64,000 nucleotides of DNA, taken from the NCBI RefSeq assembly GCF_050908995.1, contig NC_135121.1, positions 4,526,001 to 4,590,000 on the forward strand, given 5' to 3'. The notes beneath the pieces were generated by a model. It saw only the letters and a program-made list of their open reading frames with translations, did not search any database and was not told where the DNA came from. Of this stretch, positions 11,095 through 22,495 are shown piece by piece. The stretch is from Andrena cerasifolii (lineage: Eukaryota > Arthropoda > Insecta > Hymenoptera > Andrenidae). The number at the start of each line of letters is the position of its first letter. Position 1 is the first letter of the stretch. A program made the translations under genes and the position numbers.

Positions 11095-14000
11095 ATGTCG
11101 GGTCAGAGTGGAGGGCATCGCTTAAGGTTGTCCAAGCTCAACGACCAGCTGATGTGCAGATTATGCGGCGGATATTTCATCGACGCCACCACTATTATCG
11201 AGTGCTTGCATTCGTGTACGTTTATCCATTCGTCGCTCATTCGATACTTTTGTCATTGCCGAATTAATCGAATTTCGTGATCTCGAAATTCATGAGCGAT
11301 GGCCCAACCGTTTCTATGTAAGCGGCGATTAAAGTCGCGCTACAGTTTGCAGGAGCTGTATCGTCAAGTATCTGGAGAACAACAAGTATTGCCCGATATG
11401 CGAGGTGCAGGTGCACAAAAGCAAGCCGTTACTCAACATTCGTCCGGACCATACTTTGCAGGACATTGTGTATAAATTAGTACCTGGATGCTACCAGAGT
11501 AAGTCCCACGATTGTTTGGCAAGAATCCTTAACACGAATACCTGACCCCCGCTTCTGTACTTTAGACGAGATGCGCTGTCGGAGGGAGTTCTACTCCAAA
11601 CATCCAGAAGCATGTACTCAAGCTGCGTCTCCGGAGGCGAGAGGAGAGTCTACCGAATCGCACATATATTCGCCGGACGAATCCCTCAGTTTGTCGTTAG
11701 AATACTTTAGCCCATCCAAGGACGCCAAGGAGCTGGCTACGAAACCTTTGCAAAGACGGTATCTTCGCTGTCCCGCGGCGGTGACGATCTTTCATTTGCA
11801 AAAGCTCATACGAGCCAAGTACGGACTAACCGATGCACACAGGGTAGACGTAATGTACAAAGAGGAACCGCTGTGTAGTAGTTACACACTGATGGACGTG
11901 ATGTACATTTACCATTGGAGGCGGGTAAATATTAAACGCAGGAATGGATTCGCGAATTTAACAATTTCATTCTCACGAATATTTCACTCTGTTTCAGAAA
12001 GTGCCATTGCATTTAAGCTACAGGATATTCGAATCTTCTCCGAAGCGAATAAAGCTTTCGGAGGACAATGTCAGTTACAAGACATCTTTGCTTCGCGCTG
12101 GAATCGATACTGTCGAATCAAAAGAAGATAAGCCAGTTAAGAGGGAGTGGAAGGAGGTTCAGTTGAAAATCTCCGAGACTGGTATAATGAGCATTACGGA
12201 TATAACTGACCAACAGTTCAAGAAGAACGCGAGAGTCGAAGAACCTGTTGCCACCATGGAAACAATAGATTCGTCGATAGTCGAGGAGAATATTAGCGGA
12301 AGTAATGCTTCCGAGGTTAAAAAAGAAAACGAGCACCCTTCGGTTAGACAAATCGTTGTCGACTGCGACGTGTCTTCGAAATTAAGCGAATTTGATAAGA
12401 AGAACTGTAATCAAACAGAAGTCGAGGATACTTCGACAGGGGACGTAAAGAATGTCGTAAAGTCTGAAAGTAAGGAAGAACCGAAGGATACTTCGGATAA
12501 CAATAACGTTGAAGATAAAACGGTTTTACAAAGTAACGTGCAATCGCGAGAAGCAACGCCAACTGTGGCTAAGGAGGAAGCCAGAGGCAATAATGTTGAT
12601 GCAGATCAGAAAGAGTCGAAGAATAATAATAATATCATTGTTACGGAGAGTAAAGTAGAAACTCTTAAACGACACTCAAAGAGCGAGGTAAAGCTTGTAA
12701 ATACGGGATCAAAAATCAATGCGCTAAGCGTGAAGTTGCAGTTTCAACCTAAGGTTGGACAGAACAGTAGTAGTAATACTTCGAAAAAGGTGGCAAAGGA
12801 TAGAAAGATTTCGCCGCAGTCGCTTAAAAAAGACGCAAGGACAACTGAGATCTGCTCGAAATCTGTAGAACCGAAAAGTCCTTCTGATATCCCAAAAGCG
12901 CAAGCCGTGACAAATAATTGTGAAACGATAGCAAGCAAATCGTTAATCCCGTGCTCTTCGAAAACGATGTCACCGAAACCAGCGCCCGAGTCGGAAGAAA
13001 ATAGAAAGTTCGTACCTTCGGCGCATACAGCCACCGCAATTAGTACAGAGCCTGAAACGAAATCCGGCGTGAAAAATGTGCAATCAGTTGACCAGAATCG
13101 GTGTCCTCTCCAAGAGGAATGTGCTTCAGAGAAGAAAACATCTTTACCGGATCAGACTTCGGTAGAGCCTGTTCAAAGAACGAATGACCAAACAAACACA
13201 ATTCCCCAAAAATCACCATTTACGCAGGCCGAATCGTTAACGAATGAGAATCCGGCATCCCTTAATCTCTCTGCAACGATCGGCAACGGAATCAACTCGA
13301 CCTCCGCATCAACAATAAGTACATCCACGCCTACGTTTTCATACACGGTTCAGGACCTGGTGAACAGTACTATGTTGAAGAATTCCCTTAAAAGTCTGAC
13401 GCCGTCGGCCACTCAGAAATTATCTACTACTACGGTTTCGGAGAATACAGTAACCACGTCCGCGATATCGGAAAGTCCTACTGCATTTTCTATGCCTCCT
13501 ATGTGCATCTCTCCTTCCGTGAAAAATAGTTACCCAAGCCCGGGAATAAGTACTTCGCGGGAGTCGACTTCGAAAACGAATTTGGAAATAACCGGTGCAT
13601 ATTCTATACCACCCTGCCCAGATGCTATTCCGATATCTCTGATGAAGCCAACGGTCCGGAGGAACGAAGTGGTCACGAAGGGCTCGAATTTAAATGAGAT
13701 TTGCGCGAAGATTGGAGCGTCCGGGTCGAAGATTAATGACATTTGTGCTAAAATTGGAGAGAATTCCAAGGAGAAGAACAAAACAGAAGCGAGAAGTAAA
13801 TCCGACATTCCAGATTTGTTGAAAATTGGGAGAAAAAATAGCTCGTCATCTGTCGCGATCGATTCTACTAACAAGCAACAACAGCATGCAAATATTCCGA
13901 ACGTACCCGTTTACGCCCCTAGTAGCAACGCAATTACCACGGAGAACAAAAGTGTTTATTCGAACGTGAAGGATAGCCTCAGAGCCACATCATTGGTATC

Positions 14001-15537
14001 TACTTCTCCCGTGACATCGCACGCGATACAAAAGATCCCTTCTTCTGTTTCGAAGAAACAGAGTCAAGCGGTTGGTTATAAGACTCTTCGTGACCCTCCA
14101 AGATGCTGGAATCCTACGCTTTCCAAAAACAATTACGTGGCCGTTAAGAATCAAAGTAAAGAGACGCAAAGTCAATTGCATCAGACCACGTTCTCAGAAA
14201 GGAGTAAATCCATTCAATCTAAACCAGCTAAGATCTTTAAAATGAGGAACATGCCCAGATATTTAGGTAATCCTGCCTCCGGAGTGAAACCAATGTACGG
14301 GATCGGTAACGAAAGTAAAGAGAAAGAACAGCCGCCGATAACAACAACGACGACGACAAATACGTCTAGCAATTCGAAAAACGGGAACTTGAGCATGATG
14401 AAAATAGATCCTAAAACCCTTTCTCCAATTGTTTCTACGGTCAATTCGCCCATCGTCTCACCACCTCCGTATTCTCCCAGCGCAAGAAGTTATCCAAACC
14501 CTCCGTTCTCAAGAGATATTTGTCGAAGCAGCGGTTCACCTATATCTCCGAAAAACTCTCCAGTAAATATGCTTTCCACAAGCCCCTTTATACCTTCCCC
14601 GACACCCAACATGAATCCCAGATTAATTTATCCTCATTTCCCATCCCCATTTCCAGATGCTACGAGATTTCCGAATCCTTTGATTCGTTCACCAATAGGA
14701 ATTCCATCTCCCAGTGCCTTCCATAGTAGTTTGCCTCCTTCGATTAATAAATTGTATCAGCGGTCCAGTTATATTCCACAAACTACTGGCTTTTCTCCAG
14801 TTTCTCAGCCCCCGACGGTTCAGAGAATACCACCAACCACATACTCTTCGCCTAAGTCACCTAAAACTACCTCCTTAACAGCCATCTCGCCCGCGTCCTA
14901 CGGTTTGGCCAAATCTGAGATGCAAATAGTTGCAACAACATCTCTCGAAACTAGTAACTTGCTTCTTCCAGAAAACACACCGCAGGAAGATCTCAGTGCA
15001 TTCAATCTGTCCAAGACCGGGAGCTTCTGCAATTCAGAGACAGTTAACATAGCAACAGAGATAATTCGAAATTCCAAGTCGACTACACATCCTCTTCCTT
15101 CGAATGTTGCCCAGGGCAAGAGCACACCGACGACCAATTCAAAGGCCAAGCCGGACACTTCTCAAGCGGGAAGTGGATACGATCAGAATAAGGAGAAGTC
15201 AGAGAAACAATCGAAGAGATGCGAGGAAGATAATTCTTATGCGTCGAAAGGACAGAATTTGGAGAAGAAGAGATCTGACGAAAGCAGTGACAGTGTAAAT
15301 AAAAGAAAAGAGAAGTCGGTCTCTCATATGAACGGGGATGTTTCCCGTGAAAACAATGAGGAGGCACCAACAGAACAAGTTGCGGAACAACAGAAGGAGC
15401 AGAATGAAACAAAAGTGAAGCAAGTTTCAGACAAAGTTGTTGAGAACCCGCAAGGAGAATTCAAAACCGCGGAGTGTAAAAGCACCGAGGAACAAGGAAA
15501 GAGATCTGAGGCGCAAATTAGTAAAACGGAGACGTAA
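11095..15537 (+). CDS. Psc: Polycomb group RING finger protein (Posterior sex combs / BMI1 family)
   Basis: Core subunit of Polycomb repressive complex 1, which ubiquitinates histone H2A with the RING1/Sce partner and compacts chromatin. Coding exons are 11095-11215, 11346-11498, 11566-11924 and 11998-15537, giving 1390 aa. Residues 21-62 form a C3HC4 RING (CRLCGGYF ... CLHSFCRSC ... CPIC), followed by the family signature HTLQDIVYKLVPG. A RAWUL ubiquitin-like domain spans about 148-225 (FHLQKLIRAKYGL ... YIYHWRR). The last exon, about 1180 codons, is a Ser/Thr/Pro/Lys-rich disordered tail like the long C-terminal regions of fly Psc and Su(z)2, absent from vertebrate BMI1. A short motif with core ICAKIG occurs twice near 775-800. 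Whether it is closer to Psc or Su(z)2 is not resolvable by eye. Confidence 0.92.
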
Positions 15538-16742
15538 TTTCAGAGTTCAAAAATCATTTCACATATGTACATTTTTTGTAAAATTCGAAAGCTTCAGTTA
15601 TTACGACAGTCTGTCTTAGAGAAGATTTTAGTGGGCTACACTTTGTATTTCACACTTTTGACAAATTTTTTGATAATGTTCTCGATAAAAGATGAGTGCA
15701 TATTATGCACTATTTTTAACTGTTACGATTTTCCAATCGCGAAGCATTAAGAACATTTGAAATAACATAGTTACCGATTGAAAGTCGTAATAATTGAAAA
15801 TTGATGCATAGGCGGATTGCACAAAAAAAAAAAACAAAACGAAAGAAACGAGTAAATAGGCTCAGTCACTTGTGAAATAAGGAACATACGACGTTTACGT
15901 AGAAACGATTACGTATTATGAATCTATGTAACATTATTTGTGTAATGTCATCTGACAAGATGATTCCGTGAAGTCTCTTAGTTTACAGTATTTGTCATGC
16001 TTTCGAATGGATTTTATTGACCAGTCTTTGATGTGTATCAGTCAGCCAGATATCCAACCAAAGCCTCGAAAATTAAACGATCTTATCTACCAGAACCGAT
16101 TTAGCCACAATAAGGGTTTTTTCGATTGGCTCTGTTTTCGTGTACTCTTTTTAAAAAGAAAGCAGTTATAGTAAAATATCCGAGGCCTTATCACAATAAT
16201 CTTATATATGAAGTAACGTTAAAAATATCGATCAATAAGGGAGATCGCTGTTAAATGATTTACAAAAAAAAAAAAAAAAAGAAAAACTATTACGCCCCGA
16301 GTAATTTCTCTCTTTCCAGCTTAATTAGTTAATACTATCGATGTATCGTATTGCACCGAATTATTGAAATAGCACGCATGGACAAGGAAATCCACCATTA
16401 ATTTTGCTAAGTGCCGGAAAGAAAGAAATAGTTAATGTATAGAGAAATTTTAATATTCGACGACCGTTTCTTTTTTTTTTAAGATACATTTACTTGTAAA
16501 TAGTGTATAATGATTCAAAGAAATCTATATCACGTATTAGATATAAAAAAAATTATCGATTATTAATATAATTTAACATGCATATTTTTAGGAAGTAAGA
16601 ACCGTAACGATAGTATTTTTTTGTCTAATACGAGAAAGCAATTTTTAGAGAGATGTCTGATTGTAGAGCAAAAAGCGAAATGTATTTTTAATAAGTTATT
16701 AGTTGTGTGTGCGCGCGGCTCTTTTGTATACAAGGTGTACCT

Positions 16743-16758
16743 GAGTGAGTGAGCGAGC

Positions 16759-16814
<56 letters not shown>

Positions 16815-16818
16815 GAAG
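16743..16818 (+). repeat. (GA)n microsatellite
   Basis: About 75 bases of GA/GAGC repeats interrupted by GAGCGAGC words. Confidence 0.9.
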
Positions 16819-17136
16819 CGTGTGTATAATTTTTGCGCGAGAAAAATTTCAATGACGCTCGAACCGGAGCGGTTCGGGCGAAGTTTTCGAGATTGTTTTA
16901 TTTATAAAAGAAAAAAAACGTTGATCGTCATTTGTTTTCGAATTTATGCAAGTGTTCTGCGTATGCCTGTGTGCGCGCGCACATACGCTCCCACGCACGC
17001 GCGCGCGTTATCATTACAGTAATAATACTACGTGAAGTAGGGGATGTTTTAATTACAAAAATATAGTTGATTATACTTTACACAGTCTGTTATTTGTATA
17101 AGATTTTACCATTACACTTATACGCATAAAATTGAA

Positions 17137-17142
17137 TTTATT
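17137..17142 (-). terminator. Candidate poly(A) signal of COMMD3
   Basis: AATAAA on the minus strand about 200 bases downstream of the COMMD3 stop codon. Confidence 0.4.
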
Positions 17143-17340
17143 ATTAAACGATTATTATAATAATCCTTGTGTAAATGTTAATATACATGTATAATGTCAT
17201 AAGTTGCTGATAATCATTTCCGTGGATCGCGCACGATACCGCAGGTAGTTGCAAACAGGCAGAGATGCTTGCAATAGAATCTTAAGACATCATACATGTG
17301 TAGTATTGTATTAAGTAAACCAACAACTCCGACGGTAGAG

Positions 17341-18072
17341 CTAAACGTTAGTCAGTTTCTCTGAGTATCTGATGGCATCTTTAAGCTTAAACACTAATTC
17401 CTGCAGCTGCTGTATTGTACATGAAAATGTTATATGGTTTATCGTTTCGTGTTCTTTAGTACTAAGTCGCACATGGTAAAGAGGAACACCCAGCGAATCG
17501 CACGTGTCCAACTGAAAATCATTTTCGTATAAATAAAGCGTCAGTGGATGAAACGTTCGGTGTTCTATTCACCGATCGATTACCTTGACGCGATAATCAA
17601 GGCGCCAGTCTACGTCGACGACGTGTCTTGGATTGATGCCAATCAATTCCAGCCGAGACTGTATCGTTTTCTTCTTACTACTGTACACTTCGCACAGTTT
17701 CCTTGACCTATCTCCGTCGATGCTCGCTCGGCACAAAAAGTTCCTCAGACTTTCCTCGTCTAAATCGTGCCGGGCTGCTTCTACAAACAAGCACATTATG
17801 TCGGCGAAGATCTTCTTTTCTGAACCTGCCTTCGAATCTGCTGCTTTAATAATGCCTATAATATTGTTATTACAGAATAAGTACGGGCTGTTTAAAACTA
17901 CTAGTTTGAAAACTATACCCAAAGAAGGATACCTACATTTTGCCCCCACAGAGTTATCGCATACATGAGAAACAGCGGTGTCTAAAATTTGTGAGAAATT
18001 ATCTTCGGTAATAATGCTTGTATTCAAAATATTAGTAACACCTTCTATGGTATCTTTCGATAACTCCATCAT
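17341..18072 (-). CDS. COMMD3: COMM domain-containing protein 3
   Basis: COMMD3 is a subunit of the Commander (CCC) complex, which works with retriever in endosomal recycling. Two exons, 17584-18072 and 17341-17511, join in phase 0 to give 219 aa, or 218 from the second Met, which matches the vertebrate MELS start. The N-terminal helical domain opens MELSKDTIEGVTNI. The C-terminal COMM domain starts at DVDWRLDYRVK and ends with ITFSCTIQQLQELVFKLKDA, the family's W-R-L and FSC..QLQ.LV.KLKDA signatures. Length is close to the 195 aa of human. It is convergent with the Polycomb RING gene. Confidence 0.9.
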
Positions 18073-18705
18073 TATTACTACCAGTTCGCTTGAACTCGCT
18101 TACTGGCACACCAAGTTTGATTAAGAAGCAATTTATTATAAAAGAATGAAGTATCGAAGCGATTTCGTTACTTTTGTAATGTGCATTTGACGAAGTTGTT
18201 CAATCAACTTATAAACAATATTCAAACACTGTATAAAATTGTATAAAGTTTTGTAAAACTGAACGTTCGAAGATTATACGATTGTAAAGCAAATGGGATT
18301 AGAGGTTACCTTCAGGAATCAACAATATCCGAGTTGTTTAACCATTATTGTAGGTTTCGAAAACGCGCTGTGTTCGGTATAGTGTACAGTAAGACGATAA
18401 ATTTTATTAATTTTGTTTAATATACTTAATACAATGTTACGCATATGTATACTCGTTCTCAAATATGAAGGAACCTGTCAACGGACGAGTTTAGACCGGT
18501 TCTGCGCAGGTGGACGCTCATTGGTGCCGGGAGAAGCCACTATTGGCTGTATCCCCACCAACGTTTTTTCGGAGCCAATGAGCTGAGTCTGCAGGCGCGA
18601 AACGGGTTCCTTCACATTCGAACGAACATAGTACTGCAGTCGACAGTTTACCGCACAATCCAACCGTAGGTAGTAATGCTACCTCACGAATTTAAACATA
18701 TATAC

Positions 18706-19248
18706 CAGGGGTTGAAACGGTTCCGAGAATAACTGTTTCAAACTGTTATATATCGTTATGTTTTGACTGAAACGGTTATGAAAAACCAATATTCTGAATA
18801 ACTGTTATGAGGAACCGAAATTTCTGGCTATATCGATTTCGGTTACGGTTCTGCAGAACCGATATTATATCTGTTCCGTAACGATTATATATCGGTTTTA
18901 TGACAGTAAGGAGGCACGCTACATTAATAAGTGTTTAACTTAAACGTAACTTAAAAAAAAAAATTATTTCAAACTCTTTTTGAGAATCAATTTATTCTTC
19001 ATAGATTTATTATTTAATCATAATCTTAAAGGCGCTTACGCATGGTTGAGGCGAGCCCAGCCCATAGCGAGACTTTACTGTATAACCGATATATAACCGT
19101 TACGGAACCGATATAATATCGGTTCTGTAGAACCGAAACCGATATAATAGGCCAGAACCGTTTTCACTCGTAACTGTTTCAAGATTATTTCGGTTCTCAT
19201 AACTGTTTTGAGAACCGAAACCGATATCATAACTGTTTTCAACCCCTG
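18706..19248. mobile_element. hAT-type element, TSD ATATATAC, built of GGTTCTG/ATATCGG words
   Basis: The 543-bp element has ends CAGGGGTTGAAACGGTT and its inverse AACTGTTTTCAACCCCTG and is flanked by ATATATAC on both sides (18698-18705 and 19249-19256). The interior is rich in short palindromic words such as ACCGATATATAACCG. Non-coding. Confidence 0.8.
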
Positions 19249-19402
19249 ATATATACATACACACATCGATCCTTGTTGTGTAATGAAAATTTTAAATAAC
19301 TTGAACATTATTTAAAAAATAAATAAATGCAAAAAACTTGTATAATAAAAATAATGGAAATGTCGGGACTTAAATAGATATCAGTCAATAGAAAAACACA
19401 TA

Positions 19403-20210
19403 TGCCCATACTGCACACTTCGTTGCAGCAACGTTGCGGTGCAATATTGCAGTGGCAACGTTCCGGCACTATGGGGAAGATGACTGCAACTTTTTCCCAC
19501 CCATGACGCCACCAGCACACGTGCCACTTGTCATCGGTGTGTTATAAAACATTAATATGTAACTACCAACTTCATACATTCCACAAATGAAAAATTCGCG
19601 CCCAAACCATTCACACATGCGCACTCATGCAAAACCGCAGTACATGCGCTAGTGGCGCCATCTGCGCCGAGCTTTGCGGCATCTTCCGCATTGTTGCAAT
19701 ATTGCCGAGTAATATTGCGCACATATTGCCGTACAATATTACTGCAATATACCTACCTGCAGGGCCGGCTTTAAAGCGGGGCAGGCAGGGCGACCGCTCG
19801 GGGCGCCAAATCTGTAGGGGCGCCGCTGTATGCGTTCATTCATTTATATGCATTCTGCTAATTGTTTGTTTTTATTGTTTTCCTGTGTTTTAAGCAGGAT
19901 AGCGTTGCAAGCTTGTTTTTGCTTATATTGCCCAACGAACTATAGTCCCATTTTTTCCCCCTCTCTCCTTCGGGTCCCAGCAGCAGCAGCGCACCGGGAG
20001 AAAGGTGGTCTCCCATCTTTCCCTAGTACACCGTCCCGTGATGCTTAACTTCGGTGATCTAACGAGAAACTGTGTTTTCTGCTAATTGATTTTAGTGCCG
20101 TTGGAGGGGCGCCATGACAATCTTGTCCGGGGTGCCAAGTACGCTAAACCCGGCCCTGCCTACCTGCCATATTGCGCACACGTTGCCGAGCAGTATTCCT
20201 GCAATGTCAC
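19403..20210. mobile_element. TTGCA-word element interrupted by a hAT insertion
   Basis: The left end (CCCATACTGCACACTTCGTT) resembles the ends of the copies at 23724, 36790 and 43336. The body consists of words such as GCAATATTGC, AACGTTGC and TTGCAG. The hAT element 19760-20158 is inserted into it. The right limit is approximate. Confidence 0.55.
19760..20158. mobile_element. hAT-type element, TSD CCTACCTG
   Basis: Ends CAGGGCCGGCTTTAA and CTAAACCCGGCCCTG with a perfect 8-bp duplication CCTACCTG at 19752-19759 and 20159-20166. 399 bp, non-coding, nested in a TTGCA-word element. Confidence 0.85.
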
Positions 20211-20218
20211 CTACCATT

Positions 20219-21337
20219 TAAATCTAAAATATTTCCGTTGTTTTTAATGTTACGATTAAATGTCTAAGGAAAAGTGTTTGCTTCAGAGGGGCAATTATTG
20301 TGATATAGAAGAATTTTTCCTCAAGGTCATATTTTCGGAAATTTCAAGGTCATCGACGTTTTTTTTAGTGGGATAACGAATTTTTATTAGTGTAACGTTA
20401 TAGCTAATAAAATGACAATTTCAATCATGTATAATTTGTTGTCCTTCAAATGACCTTCGGACAAATAAATCAAAACTTCGACAAAAGTTTCCCGCCCGCT
20501 GAAGTGGACGTGGTTGAACTGTTCATTGGCCAGCGATTTATTTCACTCGATTTTTTTTTTTTTAGGAACATTAAAAACTAAAAGTACCAACAATTGCTGA
20601 TCATATGCGTCAACGTGTTAAGGCAGAATGCAGGAATATCCCCCCAAAATATTAAATAGTGTGCAATATTCTTTACGAAGCAGATTACAAAATATGTTTG
20701 AATACTAACGGCCACCATTTTGAACATATTCTTTAACATTCTAGTTTGGTACATTTAATAGTATGAAATAAAACATTGCATTTCCTGCGTACGTTAATTC
20801 ATACTTTTTTAACCCTTAACTTGTATCCTGGGGTCGCTCGTGACCCCAAGCACCCAAATTTCCATATACAATTTTCGGTTGTCTCAGTTGGTAAACTGAA
20901 TTTCTAATTAATTTTATAATAATAGTTTAACTTTCTACGATTCTATTATTTTCTACATTACCTAAGAAGAAAATATTCGTAGTGGTTGCTCTAGTGTCGA
21001 CTTTACAAATTTCTGTGCCCTTTTTTATTTGGGGTCTGCCACGACCCCAGTATACCAGTCACGTTTGCCAAAAACAGTATACCAGTTAAGGGTTAAGAAT
21101 AACTTCTCCGAAAGTTATTTGAAGTTCAATACATTGAACACGGTTGAATTTGTCTTTTTATTGGCTATAACGTTACACTAATGAAAATAAGTCATCCCAA
21201 TTTAAAAAAAATAACGACGATCTTGGAATTTCGGGAAATATGACCGTCCGGAAAATTCTCCTCCATCACAATAATTGCCCCTCCGAAGCAAACATTTCCT
21301 CGCATCATAAAAAACAATGGGGATATTTTAAATTTAA
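20219..21337. repeat. Foldback element, arms of about 240 bp
   Basis: The left arm contains TTCAGAGGGGCAATTATTGT and the right arm its inverse ACAATAATTGCCCCTCCGAA. Outer sequences AAATATTTCCGTTGTTTT and AAAACAATGGGGATATTT also pair. A TTAA-flanked MITE sits between the arms. Confidence 0.65.
20813..21092. mobile_element. TTAA-flanked piggyBac-type MITE
   Basis: 280 bp between TTAA (20809-20812) and TTAA (21093-21096). Terminal repeats CCCTTAACTTGTAT and (reversed) CCCTTAACTGGTATAC. Subterminal GGGGTCGC...GACCCC words pair. TTAA target choice and CCC ends mark piggyBac ancestry. Confidence 0.75.
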
Positions 21338-22022
21338 ATGTTAGTTGATTCACCCTGTATATTTTAACGTGTCGATTGACACTGGGTGGAAGTTATAGTA
21401 CTTATAAAGGTACTTTTTTTCGGCGAACATAAAAAAGCCTCCGCTGCTATAGAATACCTAAACATTTGAAACAAACGTTATGGTATATCGCGTAAGGCAC
21501 GATGGGTGCGCGTGTTAAATGTATGTTATTAATTTTTTTCCATCTGATGCAAGAAGGCCTAAAGCAAAAAACATGTGGATGCAAATTACACGCGATTACA
21601 TTTCTTTCGTTCTGTAAAAGTTTAAATTTTAGCTACGATCGATTCGTAAAGATAGGAGAGGACGGCCGAGCATACGCCTGCGCCACGTGCTGTACATAGT
21701 CTTTTATTTCAAGTACTCACACGAAACGCACAGCAGTAACGGAAACGCAGCATGTACAGAGCCGGCTCTGTGATATTTCTTTCATGTGATATTTCGGGGG
21801 TGGCTGTGCAATAAGACGTTTGCGCAAAAAAAAAAGCGGCGAAGATGCGCAATAATGTGAGTCTCCGATGAACATCAATGGAGTTGCTCGAGGGAGACCA
21901 TAGTTATCGCACTGTTGCCTTCCAACGATCGATCTATTATACCGAATGCCTGTCCCAATATTTCCCTTGTTCCTCCGCGTACTTCGTTTCCTTGTTCATC
22001 AGCTGACTACGTAGTAATCCGT

Positions 22023-22029
22023 TATAAAA
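22023..22029 (+). promoter_or_regulatory. TATA box of the secreted peptide gene
   Basis: TATAAAA lies 46 bases before the ATG at 22075. With a usual start about 30 bases downstream, the 5'UTR would be only about 20 bases. Plausible but not proven. Confidence 0.45.
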
Positions 22030-22074
22030 CGTCTGGCATGTAAGGCAAGGGGACTCTTGCAAGTTAAACTGTTT

Positions 22075-22495
22075 ATGTTGCAGGAGGGATTGGCATTGCG
22101 TCTGTTACTGATACTAGTCTTATGCGCGGAAGCATACACAGCTGGAGCCAGGCATCTTATTAAGAAACGAAATTATAGCGACCAAAGTGTGAGAGGTTAT
22201 TTGGCCGAGGTGAGCGGAAGATAAACAGACCATGGCTCCTTTCCCGAGTCACGGATTTCCCCGAAGTGTTTGCAGTGTGATTATCAATCGAAAAAGAGGT
22301 TTCTGTTTATAGCGAACTTGTTGGTGGAACGAAGTCTGCAAAGAAGAGTTTCACAGTAAGTTTCGATGCCGTTGCCCGAGGTGGTCCTACTGCCGTGCCC
22401 CAGGCAGATATTACGATGCGCATTGCAGTATGACGCGTACAGGTTACATTTGGACCCAGCCGGAGACTTCGTTGACGGTCGAAGTCAATAAATGA
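22075..22495 (+). CDS. Small secreted six-cysteine peptide precursor, family unknown
   Basis: Two exons, 22075-22209 and 22313-22495, join in phase 0 (donor GAG|GTGAGC, acceptor TTTATAG|CGA) to give 105 aa. The N-terminus is a signal peptide with core LRLLLILVLCAEA. A basic KKR site follows near residue 29, a possible processing point. The second exon holds all mature cysteines in the pattern C-x5-C-x9-C-x-C-x5-C-x10-C, beginning RTCWWNEVC and including FRCRCPRWSYC, enough for three disulfides. It is rich in Trp, Tyr and Arg. I do not recognise the family, and neither a neuropeptide or hormone, an antimicrobial or toxin-like peptide, nor another extracellular ligand can be preferred from sequence. 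A TATA box sits just upstream. The last codons overlap an AATAAA word. Confidence 0.72.

Larger units (their letters stand above)
15538..17340. other. 3' region between convergent Polycomb and COMMD3 genes
   Basis: AT-rich, no open gene. It probably carries the long 3'UTR of the Polycomb gene on the plus strand and the shorter one of COMMD3 on the minus strand. Poly(A) tracts lie near 15825 and 16262, a GA microsatellite at 16743-16818, and alternating CG/CA sequence near 16970-17010. I found no clear plus-strand AATAAA. Confidence 0.5.
18073..22074. other. Transposon-filled stretch between COMMD3 and the secreted peptide gene
   Basis: Contains a hAT element (18706-19248), a TTGCA-word element (about 19403-20210) split by another hAT element (19760-20158), and a foldback (20219-21337) split by a TTAA-flanked MITE (20813-21092). 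No gene was recognised. About 21340-22020 is unique-looking sequence that presumably includes the promoter of the peptide gene. Confidence 0.55.
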
